Shown here: positions 53,438 to 61,769 of the stretch, piece after piece
How the letters are laid out: each line of letters opens with the position of its first letter
Position numbering within the stretch: the first letter of the stretch is position 1
DNA from: Candidatus Scalindua sp. SCAELEC01
GTDB lineage: Bacteria > Planctomycetota > Brocadiia > Brocadiales > Scalinduaceae
DNA length: 64,000 nucleotides
Assembly (NCBI GenBank): GCA_004282745.1
Contig: SHMT01000011.1
Location: 1 to 64,000 of the forward strand
Direction: 5' to 3'
Notes under the pieces: model-generated
Told to the model about the DNA's origin: nothing
The model's input: the letters and a program-made list of their open reading frames with translations, nothing else
Databases searched by the model: none
Program-made: the position numbers and the translations under genes

Positions 53438-53865
53438 TTAAGGTACTTTAACGCGATCGATATGAAAGATCGGAAAATATCAGTTGATTGTGGTATAGTA
53501 TCTCGTATCTAAGTTTTGACAATAAAATATGTTGAATAGTAAAAAATTTTCGCATTAATTATATCCTGATGGAGAATACATAGCTGTTTTAACCTCATAA
53601 TTATTAATTGTAAGTGCCTTGAAAAGTAAGATTTAGAGTTTTTATTCCACAATAATAAACAGTTTGAGTGTTTTTGGTATGGTATTTGTGGGGTTTATGG
53701 TTGTACACTAAGGGTAGTGAGGGCGAATCCGGTTGTTTTTTAATAAAAGACCGCTCTCTGTCTCCAGCAATTTCCGGAGCTTGATTTTCTCTGTTCAATT
53801 TGCCATAATTGATTCCCTAACATTGCTGATATTTTTTGCGGAAAATTTTTTCAGGGAGGTGTATA

Positions 53866-54093
53866 TTGAAGTGCTACATTTGCGATCAGGAAGGGAAATC
53901 TACAGAGGCCTTAGCAATTTGCATAGTATGTGGGATTGCAGTTTGCAAAAAACATCAGATTCGTGAACAGATACCAGTAACTGAGACCTACAAATGGGGG
54001 TTAGGTGAGGAAAAGGTGACATTGCCAATACCGCTTCCCCAAGTTCTCTGTACCTGGTGTCATCAGGCCCTGGTTGTCCAAAAAACTAAATAA
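53866..54093 (+). CDS. small zinc-ribbon protein (DUF2180-like)
   Basis: 75 residues from a TTG at 53866, five bases after GGGAGGT; the longer frame from 53836 is rejected. KCYICDQEG and CIVCGIAVCKKHQIRE form the N-terminal metal-binding cysteines/histidine typical of DUF2180, a family best known from archaea. LCTWCHQAL adds a further CxxCH-like pair; with no signal peptide it should not be a heme site. It lies 38 bases before the GH15-like gene, probably in one transcript. Confidence 0.7.
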   Translation: MKCYICDQEGKSTEALAICIVCGIAVCKKHQIREQIPVTETYKWGLGEEKVTLPIPLPQVLCTWCHQALVVQKTK

Positions 54094-54131
54094 TACACCA
54101 CAGGTGTCATATGATTACGGCGAAATAGACC

Positions 54132-55484
54132 ATGGAAAAAAATATCCTTGTTGAGAAAATTGCAGAACATCTTGAAATTATTAAAAAGTGTTCGATTACC
54201 TCTAATCACGGAAAAGTTTTGTTGGCAACTATCCTGGAATCCCGCTATCCCTATGTGTACCCTAGAGATAGTTCCAGTGCCTCAATGTTGCTCAGGCAAA
54301 TAGTGGAACAAGACCTTGATCCCAGTGGAGACGCCTTTAACCTTTTAAAGGGAGTGGCCCAATTCATTGCTTTTGTGCAGGAAGAGGACGGTCAGTGGGG
54401 ACAGCGTTATGGGTTAAACGGACAGAACAAAGCTATATATATCCAAGAAGACAACACGGCTTATGGAGGCATCATCCTTGCCAACTACTTATTGACCTGC
54501 TACTCCCGACAAGAGGAGCCCGATGAATTGGAGGATTATCTTAAAAGGATAAAGAAGGCGATCCAGTATGCCCTTAAATATTTTTATCGTGAGGAGATAT
54601 TTCTCTTCTTTTCGACAACCGGCATACATGAATCAGCTATTGAGAAGGGTTACAGTATCTGGGTAAATCACGTTTACATCCTCTTCTTTAATCTTATTTT
54701 ACAACTGACCAGGAAATTTGACCTGAAAGATCTTTTTGAGGAGGAACTCTCATTCAAGTGCAGATTCTGCCAATCTGTTCATCAACGTTTCATACTCAGT
54801 GACAGATTTGTCAGACGGATAACAAAGGACGGGACCTTTGATTTAAGACCTGACGTCACCCTGATAAGTCCTGATTATTTCAAATGTGAAGAGAGCCATT
54901 GTGATACCTGTGTTTTGGGTGAGAATTCTGATATCGTTAACAATTCTGTCACCTACCTGGTAGATAACCTCTGGGACTCTGAACTTGGTATGTTACAAAG
55001 GTACCTGCCCTTTACAGAAGATATTGAGACTCATATCCACGCGGGAAACGGACCCTGGATCCAGTATACGGCTATGTTGGCACAATATTACTATAAAACC
55101 GGAGCAGTTGAGAAAGGTGATGTTATTTTAACTCAAATAGACAAATACAGAACTACTGAAGGTTATATTCCGGAACATTTGAGCACGAAAAGACGATTTG
55201 AAGAGTTTATACGTCTGGAATGGGAAGTTGGCCTTGACGCGAAGAAGGAATTCCATCCGGACATCTTACTCCCTAACCTCTCTTACGATTTTATTGTAGA
55301 GGAACTATTCTTTATGAAGAAAAGTTACGATAAGATAAAAGAGGAAATTGCTAAAGAAAAGAAAACTGTTATCCAATTTGCGGTACCCCTTATGTGGTCT
55401 CACGTAGAATACGCAAGAGCTCTTATTGCCAGGTACGTATATCAATCAGCGAATAAAAAAGATACGGTAGGTTTGACAACTTGA
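54132..55484 (+). CDS. GH15-like (six-hairpin) glycoside hydrolase family protein
   Basis: 450 residues, no signal peptide. An all-alpha fold is suggested by YVYPRDSSSAS near the N-terminus, then EDGQWGQRYGLNG, ESAIEKGYSIWVNH, HIHAGNGPWIQYTAMLAQYYYKTG and a late LMWSHVEYARALIARY. These fit the GH15 glucoamylase/dextranase/trehalase-type (alpha/alpha)6 barrel. The first catalytic glutamate region is not clear, so activity is uncertain. A four-cysteine insert (CRFCQSVH and CEESHCDTC) may bind metal. It could process cytoplasmic glycogen or trehalose-like sugars. Confidence 0.7.
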   Translation: MEKNILVEKIAEHLEIIKKCSITSNHGKVLLATILESRYPYVYPRDSSSASMLLRQIVEQDLDPSGDAFNLLKGVAQFIAFVQEEDGQWGQRYGLNGQNKAIYIQEDNTAYGGIILANYLLTCYSRQEEPDELEDYLKRIKKAIQYALKYFYREEIFLFFSTTGIHESAIEKGYSIWVNHVYILFFNLILQLTRKFDLKDLFEEELSFKCRFCQSVHQRFILSDRFVRRITKDGTFDLRPDVTLISPDYFKCEESHCDTCVLGENSDIVNNSVTYLVDNLWDSELGMLQRYLPFTEDIETHIHAGNGPWIQYTAMLAQYYYKTGAVEKGDVILTQIDKYRTTEGYIPEHLSTKRRFEEFIRLEWEVGLDAKKEFHPDILLPNLSYDFIVEELFFMKKSYDKIKEEIAKEKKTVIQFAVPLMWSHVEYARALIARYVYQSANKKDTVGLTT

Positions 55485-55523
55485 ACACTGAAAAAGTTGA
55501 ACCCATTTAAAGCGAATGCATGC

Positions 55524-55711
55524 TAAGGGTCCAGGAAAAAATAACTTGTTGTTTTATAGCGCTCAGTTTTAGATCAGATTTGGTCGATCTGATCGAGCAG
55601 GACCGCAGGCGTAGCCTGAGCTACAGCGAGGATACTGCGAGTGAAGAGCGGCCGAAGGTGGCCTGAAAATGAGATGCAAGAACGACAAGTTATTCTTTCC
55701 TGGATCCTAAG
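55524..55711. repeat. 188-bp multi-stem palindromic element (single copy)
   Basis: The outer arms begin AGGGTCCAGGAAAAAATAAC on the left, followed by TTGTTGTT, and their complement ends the element on the right (AACGACAAGTTATTCTTTCC then TGGATCC). An internal stem GATCAGAT/ATCTGATC lies near 55572-55594. The interior is GC-richer than its flanks. It lies between the GH15-like gene and the 3' end of a response regulator that seems shortened. No second copy was found in this window. Confidence 0.6.
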
Positions 55712-55757
55712 GGACCGGAGGCCTTGGTTTGACTATTCGATAGTACTCAAGCCTGTC

Positions 55758-56261
55758 TTATTTCCAATTCCCTTCGGCATCCCGAATCTTTTTACATGAA
55801 GGACAAATGGGAAGCAGGCCGGATAAGGTCGTGATCTTGGGTAACGCTCCCTGCAGTTCTTCTATGAATCTTCTCCGCTCTTTCTCTATCCGATGCTTAT
55901 ACAGGGCAATTTCTATCGATATTTTTAAATCCTCATTTACGAAAGGCTTTACAATATATCCGAACGGTTCGGTTATGCTAGCCCGTTCCAGTATTTTCTC
56001 ATCCGCATAAGCGGTGAGATAGATAATGGGAATATTATAGCAAGCGCGGATTTGACCGGCAGCTTCGATTCCATCCATTTCTCCCTTTAAGACAATATCC
56101 ATCAGCGCCAAATCAGGCATATCCTTTTCCGCATTTTTTATTGCGTCTTCACCTGATGAGGAGACAGAGGTTACGGTATAACTGAGGCTCTCCAAACTCA
56201 TCCTTATATCTTCAGCCGTTATCCATTCATCTTCAACAATCATAATCTTAGCCTTTGCCAT
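55758..56261 (-). CDS. response regulator, receiver domain with shortened zinc-motif tail
   Basis: 167 residues. The receiver domain (about 1-125) has the acidic pair in VEDEW, the phosphoacceptor Asp in LALMDIVL, Thr in YLTAY and Lys in IVKPF. A coiled helix follows, then LLPICPSCKKIRDAEGNWK and a stop. In related regulators this C-P-x-C tail runs on about 20-25 residues to a second Cys pair, so the end is probably truncated. It is the last gene of the minus-strand signalling group and a natural partner of the HisKA_2 kinases upstream. Confidence 0.85.
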   Translation of the reverse strand: MAKAKIMIVEDEWITAEDIRMSLESLSYTVTSVSSSGEDAIKNAEKDMPDLALMDIVLKGEMDGIEAAGQIRACYNIPIIYLTAYADEKILERASITEPFGYIVKPFVNEDLKISIEIALYKHRIEKERRRFIEELQGALPKITTLSGLLPICPSCKKIRDAEGNWK

Positions 56262-56408
56262 TGTTCTCCCTTTCTTACAAAAATATTCAATGTGTTGAAC
56301 CTGTTACGTTGCTTCAGTTTGTCAAGATTGTTAAACAGCAAAAATATCGTTAAATAATTTATACATTTCTCATTATTCCAAACCCATTAGTGATTGAATG
56401 GGAATCCG

Positions 56409-56540
56409 GTGTTTGAACGAAAACTGCCCAGGTACAAGGCGCGTAATAAATTCGGAACCGGAACGTACTCAAGTACGTGAGGATTACGGAATTATTACCG
56501 TAACGCCGTAGATGGGTAGTTTTCGTTCAAACACTAATTA
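56409..56540. mobile_element. MITE family B, short copy (126 bp)
   Basis: The element 56409-56534 starts GTGTTTGAACGAAAACTGCC. It lacks the 19-20 bases between the outer and nested ends, consistent with recombination between the two nested ends. TAATTA follows on the right; the left flank no longer matches. It lies between the dCache kinase and response regulator genes. Confidence 0.82.
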
Positions 56541-56583
56541 TACTAACCTTTACGACCAATGACCAGTGACTTATGATTTCTTT

Positions 56584-58404
56584 TCATGTCCTCTCCTTGT
56601 ATTTTACCTCCTGAAAGTTGATTTGAAATGCGGTCCCTTCACTCCTCTTGAGTTCTACAGTACCCAGTAATTGGTTTTCTGATAAATTGGTTATCAGTCT
56701 CAAACCTAGTGATTGGGTGTTTCGGTAATCTAAATCTTTTGGAATACCCGTACCGTTATCACTCACAATGAGTTCAAATGTTTCAGGTTGTGCGGTCACA
56801 TTTTGTACTCCTCTGTCTTGTGGGAGAATTGAGCCAGTGGGAACCCGACGGAGTGATATTTTTATTTCACCATCTTTTCCTCCTGGAAAGGCATATTTCA
56901 GTGAATTTGTTATCAGTTCATTGACAATCAATCCACAGGGAATAGCCGTATCAATTCCAAAGGAAACGGTCTCGATATTCATCTTTAGGGTGACTTTGCC
57001 GGTATTCACTTTATAGGATAAAAACAGGTCATTTACAAGATTCTTTATGTAATCGTTGAAATCAATGTGTGCCAAATCTTTGGACCGGTAGAGCTTCTCA
57101 TGAATTAAAGCCATTGCCTTTATCCGGTTTTGGCTCTCTTTAAACATCTCAACATATTTTTCATCTTTTATATGTCTGGATTGAAGCCGAAGCAGGCTTG
57201 AAATCACCTGCATATTGTTTTTGACCCGGTGGTAAATCTCCCGCGAAAGCATATCTTTTTCGCTGAGTGATTCCCTGAGTTTATTCATCATTAAATTAAA
57301 TGATTCAACCAGGTCCCTTATCTCATCTCTCCTTTTACCAACGGTTATCGGATGTTCCCAGTCACCATCCGCTACCCTCTTGGTCCCTTCTATCAGTTTT
57401 TGTATAATCGTATTTGTTTTGCCAGAGATAACAAATGCAAACATAAATACCAGAAATACTACTCCACCACCAGAAAATGCAAAAATATATTTAATTTTTA
57501 GGAGTGGCAAAAAGGCATCTTTGACGTTTTTTTCAGCGAGGATTACCCAGTTTGATTCAGGGACAAACAGTGCTGTTCCCAAAACCCGAATACCACTGTA
57601 ATTTTCATATATTCCGGATAATTCACCCTGTGAGGCTAACACCTCTTTCACGGCTTTTGTATCAACTATTTGATTTAGACCCAGATTCCCTAACATCCTT
57701 GAGCTTGTTATCATTAACTTGGTACTATTTACAATATAAATCTCACCGGAATGATCTACAACGCTTTCTTTATCAGAACGATACATAGGCTGTTTAAGGA
57801 TCTCCTGAATGATATTGCCCTTTACCTTAGTAACGATAACGCCCATGGGTCTGTGCAGATCCTTATCTGTGAGGATTGCAGAAAATACCAGCTGCAACTC
57901 CTTAGCTGTTTCCGATCTTTCAAGGGCATCCGAGAAATATGGGCCTTTGCTTTCAAGTGAAAGGAAGGGAGCCCTAAAGTAAACTTCGTGCGATTTGTCT
58001 TTGCCAACTTGGTTGCGGGAAGTTGAAGCAATAACTTTTCCTTCTCTGTTGAGAATTGACAATTCAAGAAGGTCTGGATCTACCCTTTTTTGATTCTTAA
58101 TCAAATGGGTGTTTAATTTTTCTCCGATCTGAGAATATTCAAGAGGTTTTTGGCCCATCTGCTCAACACTGTCCCTGATAAATCCATCTACACTGAAATC
58201 TGCAACCCTGAATCTTCTCTGCGATAATATGAGCTTAAGTTGTTCATTTAGACTGTGTGCCGTAAACCGTAGTTGCCTCTGTACCTCCTCTTTTGTCCTG
58301 TCATGAACGTAGGTATAAACAATGGTACCTGCAATACCAAGAGGTACGAGAGACACCAATAAAAACAGGAGAAAGAGTTTTACACCCAACTTTGTAATTT
58401 TCAT
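56584..58404 (-). CDS. dCache-HAMP-HisKA_2 sensor histidine kinase
   Basis: 606 residues: membrane helix 1 (about 10-31), an extracytoplasmic double-Cache-like domain (about 38-300), helix 2 (about 307-328) and a HAMP linker. The HisKA_2 domain has SREIYHRVKNNMQVISSLLRLQ (phosphorylated His), and the ATPase has NELITNSLKYAF and DNGTGIP. Its last 210 residues are nearly the same as those of the Amt-kinase at 59354, including the ends FQEVKYKERT and FKEAKYKKRT. It senses an unknown small molecule and probably signals to the regulator at 55758. Confidence 0.9.
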   Translation of the reverse strand: MKITKLGVKLFLLFLLVSLVPLGIAGTIVYTYVHDRTKEEVQRQLRFTAHSLNEQLKLILSQRRFRVADFSVDGFIRDSVEQMGQKPLEYSQIGEKLNTHLIKNQKRVDPDLLELSILNREGKVIASTSRNQVGKDKSHEVYFRAPFLSLESKGPYFSDALERSETAKELQLVFSAILTDKDLHRPMGVIVTKVKGNIIQEILKQPMYRSDKESVVDHSGEIYIVNSTKLMITSSRMLGNLGLNQIVDTKAVKEVLASQGELSGIYENYSGIRVLGTALFVPESNWVILAEKNVKDAFLPLLKIKYIFAFSGGGVVFLVFMFAFVISGKTNTIIQKLIEGTKRVADGDWEHPITVGKRRDEIRDLVESFNLMMNKLRESLSEKDMLSREIYHRVKNNMQVISSLLRLQSRHIKDEKYVEMFKESQNRIKAMALIHEKLYRSKDLAHIDFNDYIKNLVNDLFLSYKVNTGKVTLKMNIETVSFGIDTAIPCGLIVNELITNSLKYAFPGGKDGEIKISLRRVPTGSILPQDRGVQNVTAQPETFELIVSDNGTGIPKDLDYRNTQSLGLRLITNLSENQLLGTVELKRSEGTAFQINFQEVKYKERT

Positions 58405-58496
58405 AGTATTACAAATACTAAGCCACTTGGCAACAAGAGTAAAAATTTATAGGCAACTAAAATCAAAGATGAAAGTATACTGTCTATACGTGTTCG

Positions 58497-58653
58497 TAAT
58501 TAGTGTCTGAACGAAAACCCTGTGTTTGAGTGAAAAGTGCCCAGGTACAAGGCGCGCAACAATTTCGTAACCGGAACGTACAATTGTACTTGAGGATTTC
58601 GAAATTGTTGCAGTAACGCAGTAGATGGGTAGTTTTCGTTCAAACACTAATTA
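58497..58653. mobile_element. MITE family B, copy 9 (145 bp) with perfect target duplication
   Basis: The element 58503-58647 starts GTGTCTGAACGAAAACCC and ends CGTTCAAACAC. TAATTA flanks both sides (58497-58502 and 58648-58653). It separates the heme sensor gene from the dCache kinase gene. Confidence 0.9.
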
Positions 58654-58689
58654 TACATCTTGGTGTTTGAGAAAGTATCTTTCTCAAAC

Positions 58690-59310
58690 TTAATTCCCAA
58701 ATGGAAGAGTAATGCTTATTCCGCCACGAACGTCCCCCTCTTTGTACCCAAATGCATGGTCATACGGATATCTCTCTTCAAGGAATTTTCTTATCTCCGG
58801 TCTCAAATTTTTCTTTGTGCTATGGCATTCTAAACATGCCTTCTCAACATAAATAGGCTTCATGTATCGGTATATTTTATTATCTCCTGTTACGAGAGCC
58901 TCGCCAAATCCGGCGCCTTTTGGATACCCTGATGCCTCGAATGATCTCAGCACCTTCTCTTCCCATTCATCAGGTGCGTTATTAGGGTTTCTGAGTTTAA
59001 GACTTGTTTGCTTTAGTTTATGTCCTGTCATCAGGCTGAAGTCGTTAGCCACTTCTGAACCGACCATTGCAGGTACAAACCCTTTGAAGTAATAGTTTCC
59101 GGATACCGGATCCACATTAATAAGATCCTGGTTCTTAGCTACAACGCTTCTCGTGGCGATCAACATGTCAATTGTTGTATCTGCCAATGTCTTTACGCAT
59201 TTCGTGTGATCACACTCTCTACTTTCAGCATAAATACGCGTAAGAGTAATACTCCAGAGCAACGTTATGGTAATAAACATGGAAAACGTTATTTTGTTTA
59301 TATAATACAT
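58690..59310 (-). CDS. exported Tll0287-like (DUF3365) heme-c sensor protein
   Basis: 206 residues with a signal peptide or N-anchor (about 1-28). The DUF3365/Tll0287 PAS-like fold is marked by LADTTIDMLIATRSVVAKNQDLIN, VSGNYYFKGFVPAMVGSEVA, a TGHKLKQTSLKLRNPNN segment and a late heme site CLECHSTKKN, ending VRGGISITLPFG. Such domains normally form the sensory part of kinases or cyclases; here it is a separate protein directly after the Amt-kinase (43 bases). GGGAGG precedes the ATG. It may report redox state or NO to a neighbouring kinase. Confidence 0.85.
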   Translation of the reverse strand: MYYINKITFSMFITITLLWSITLTRIYAESRECDHTKCVKTLADTTIDMLIATRSVVAKNQDLINVDPVSGNYYFKGFVPAMVGSEVANDFSLMTGHKLKQTSLKLRNPNNAPDEWEEKVLRSFEASGYPKGAGFGEALVTGDNKIYRYMKPIYVEKACLECHSTKKNLRPEIRKFLEERYPYDHAFGYKEGDVRGGISITLPFGN

Positions 59311-59353
59311 GGCAATGTCCTCCCATTCCTAAAATTATTTTGTAACGGGGATA

Positions 59354-61363
59354 TTATGTCCTCTTCTTGTATTTTGCTTCCTTAAATGTAATTTTAAATT
59401 TTGTCCCTTTGTCCCGATTTATTTCAACTTTGCCCTGAAGTTGATTTTCCGCTAAATTGGTGATCAGTCGTAAACCTAAAGATTCGACTTTGCTAATATC
59501 CAGGTCTTGTGGTATACCAACGCCATTATCACAGACTATTAGCTCAAACAGGTCGGAATCTAACTCAGACAACCTATGCAGGGATATTCTAATTTCACCG
59601 TCTTTCCCTTTTGGAAATGCGTATTTCAGTGAATTAGATACCAATTCATTTATGATGAGCCCACAGGGAATGGCGGTATCAATCCCCAGGGAAATCGTAT
59701 CGATATCCATCTTTAACTCAACATTGGAGGCGCTTACTTTATAGGATACAAACAGATCATTTACCAGATCTTTGATGTAGTCATTGAATTCCACATTCGC
59801 AAAATCTTTGGACCGGTAAAGTTTTTCGTGGATAAGGGCCATTACTTTTATTCGGTTCTGACTCTCTCTGACCATCTCTAATGTTCGTTCATCCTTGATG
59901 TTTCTGGATTGAAGGCGGAGCAGGCTGGACATAACCTGCATGTTGTTCTTTACCCGATGGTGGATTTCTCTCAGAAGCATCTCCTTTTCTTTGAGAGAAT
60001 CTTCTGTTTTTGCTGCCTCCTTTTGAAGCGCATCCATAACCCCGTTATAATGCTCGGCAATTTGACCGACTTCCGTAAATGGTTCAACCGGTACACGGAG
60101 GCTCATATCTCCAGATTGTGCTTGGCTATCCATAGTCCTGAACATATCAAGGAGTTCTGTCGTAGCACCGTGTTCCGATACATTAAGGCCGATATATTCG
60201 TCCTCAGGTGTAACACGAAGTGGGAAGAAACGGTTTATGAGGAGAAACAGAGGATATGATGTGCCGAATGTCCATAAGAGACATACGCCTATACCAATGC
60301 ATTGAGTTAAAAGTTGATCCCAACGGTTGAGTCCTGTGCCAATGAGTTCTCTGTTGCCAAAGAGGGCAACTGCAAGTGTCCCCCAAATCCCAGCACCCAG
60401 GTGTACCGGTATTGCACTTACTGCATCATCAATGTGGAAAAATTCCAGAAGATAATCGAAGCCCAGCATTACAATACCGGCTATTCCTCCGATGGCTACT
60501 GCCGATATCGCATTTACCGCATGTGCCGTGGCCGTAATGGCTACCAGGCCCGCAATTGCTCCAAAAATTACCAGTTCCACCTCCGCTTGCTTCCGAAGTA
60601 TCCACCCTGTGGTAAGGGTTACCAACGAACCGGAGGCACCGGCCAGAAATGTGTTGGTAATGATGCCCGCGACATGGTCGCTCAACGCAAGTGTGCTGCC
60701 TCCATTGAATCCAAACCAACCCATCCAGAGGAGTAAGACCCCCAGTACCGACAGGGGAAGATTACTCCCATGAATCTTTCTGTGAGCGCCATCATGGGGA
60801 AAACGACCTTCACGAGGGCCAATAACGAGTAACGCTGCCAATGCAACCCAACCACCAACACTGTGGACCACAGTAGCCCCAGCGAAATCTACAAAGCCAA
60901 TCGATGCTAGCCAACCAGATGGTATACTCATTTGTGCACCATTCCAGGCCCAATGACCAAAGATGGGGTATATGAGGCAAGAGAGGAGAATTGATATAGT
61001 AATGTAACTTCTGAATCGAAGACGTTCTGCGGTGGAGCCGGATACTATTGTTACCGCTGTGGCACAGAACATCATCTGGAAAAGGAAAAAAGCTGTTTCC
61101 CACGGTCCCTCGTAATGTGACCAAAAAAAGCAAGTTGTCCCGATGAAACCCTGATAAGTTGCTCCATACATAAGTGCAAAACCGAAAGACCAGAACAAGA
61201 TAGTAGATATCCCAAAGTCAGTTATGTTCTTTATGGCAACATTTATGCTGTTCTTTGACCTTGTCAATCCCGATTCAAGACAGGTGAACCCAGCTTGCAT
61301 AAGAAATACAAGACCAGAGCAGATCATGACCCAAAAGATGTCCTCTAATGTTTTTTCTATCAC
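59354..61363 (-). CDS. ammonium transporter-histidine kinase fusion (Amt sensor)
   Basis: 669 residues. About 1-390 is a complete Amt/Rh channel of eleven helices, with FVDFAGATVVHSVGGWVA (structural Asp and first pore His) and SAIPVHLGAGIWG (second pore His). About 395-450 is a HAMP-like linker, then HisKA_2 (LREIHHRVKNNMQVMSSLLRL) and ATPase (NELVSNSLKYAF, DNGVGIP). This is the architecture of Kuenenia Amt5, shown to sense ammonium in its Amt part and signal by its kinase. The GTG start lies behind GGGGAA. It is first of four minus-strand signalling genes. Confidence 0.95.
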   Translation of the reverse strand: MIEKTLEDIFWVMICSGLVFLMQAGFTCLESGLTRSKNSINVAIKNITDFGISTILFWSFGFALMYGATYQGFIGTTCFFWSHYEGPWETAFFLFQMMFCATAVTIVSGSTAERLRFRSYITISILLSCLIYPIFGHWAWNGAQMSIPSGWLASIGFVDFAGATVVHSVGGWVALAALLVIGPREGRFPHDGAHRKIHGSNLPLSVLGVLLLWMGWFGFNGGSTLALSDHVAGIITNTFLAGASGSLVTLTTGWILRKQAEVELVIFGAIAGLVAITATAHAVNAISAVAIGGIAGIVMLGFDYLLEFFHIDDAVSAIPVHLGAGIWGTLAVALFGNRELIGTGLNRWDQLLTQCIGIGVCLLWTFGTSYPLFLLINRFFPLRVTPEDEYIGLNVSEHGATTELLDMFRTMDSQAQSGDMSLRVPVEPFTEVGQIAEHYNGVMDALQKEAAKTEDSLKEKEMLLREIHHRVKNNMQVMSSLLRLQSRNIKDERTLEMVRESQNRIKVMALIHEKLYRSKDFANVEFNDYIKDLVNDLFVSYKVSASNVELKMDIDTISLGIDTAIPCGLIINELVSNSLKYAFPKGKDGEIRISLHRLSELDSDLFELIVCDNGVGIPQDLDISKVESLGLRLITNLAENQLQGKVEINRDKGTKFKITFKEAKYKKRT

Positions 61364-61769
61364 GAATTCCCCGGGTAAAAGGTATTCTGGTAAAAGATAA
61401 ACAGATCTGTAACGGTTAAGTATTCATGATAAACGTTACTGAGAAAGAAAGGCAAGAGAATTTTAATGGATTGTTCGTACAGTTCAAATTTTAGAGAATA
61501 TAATCACGCCTTTGAGTTGAAAAGATTGTGAAAATTTCAAAGTGAGCAAATGTCAAAGGACAGAGAGCGTTTGAGTGTTATCTACCCATCACAAATTGTC
61601 TCAACTTTTCCTTGCTCTTTTTATCATACAAAGATAGAATGGATAACACCTTATGAAGTTGGTGTCTTTATCTATCGGGTAACGTATGTTAAAAAAAGTT
61701 AAAACCTTTAATGTGTTAATGAGAGAGGCTCTTGATAATTGAAGGTTGGTTGTATTTGTAAGAGAAAGA
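61364..61769. other. 406-bp divergent control region between the Amt sensor and PAS kinase
   Basis: AT-rich; carries the inverted repeat GTAACG/CGTTAC (about 61410-61440) near the Amt-kinase start and an imperfect hairpin GATAACACC/GGTGTC near 61640. No consensus sigma-70 or -24/-12 element was recognised. Confidence 0.4.

Larger units (their letters stand above)
52993..53865. other. 870-bp intergenic region
   Basis: Contains MITE-B copy 7 (53034-53190), a 9-bp hairpin TTACGTTTT/AAAACGTAA near 53228-53248, and a 29-codon frame at 53348. Otherwise it is AT-rich without a recognised gene. TTGACA at 53516-53521 has no convincing -10. Confidence 0.45.

Noticed and set aside
54040-54093. CTWCH in the small zinc-ribbon protein as a heme c site
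   Set aside because: The protein has no signal peptide and the cysteines fit a zinc ribbon together with the N-terminal CxxC pairs.
1023-58653. CRISPR array
   Set aside because: The repeats are dispersed over tens of kilobases, palindromic, carry target duplications and have no regular spacers; no cas genes are present.
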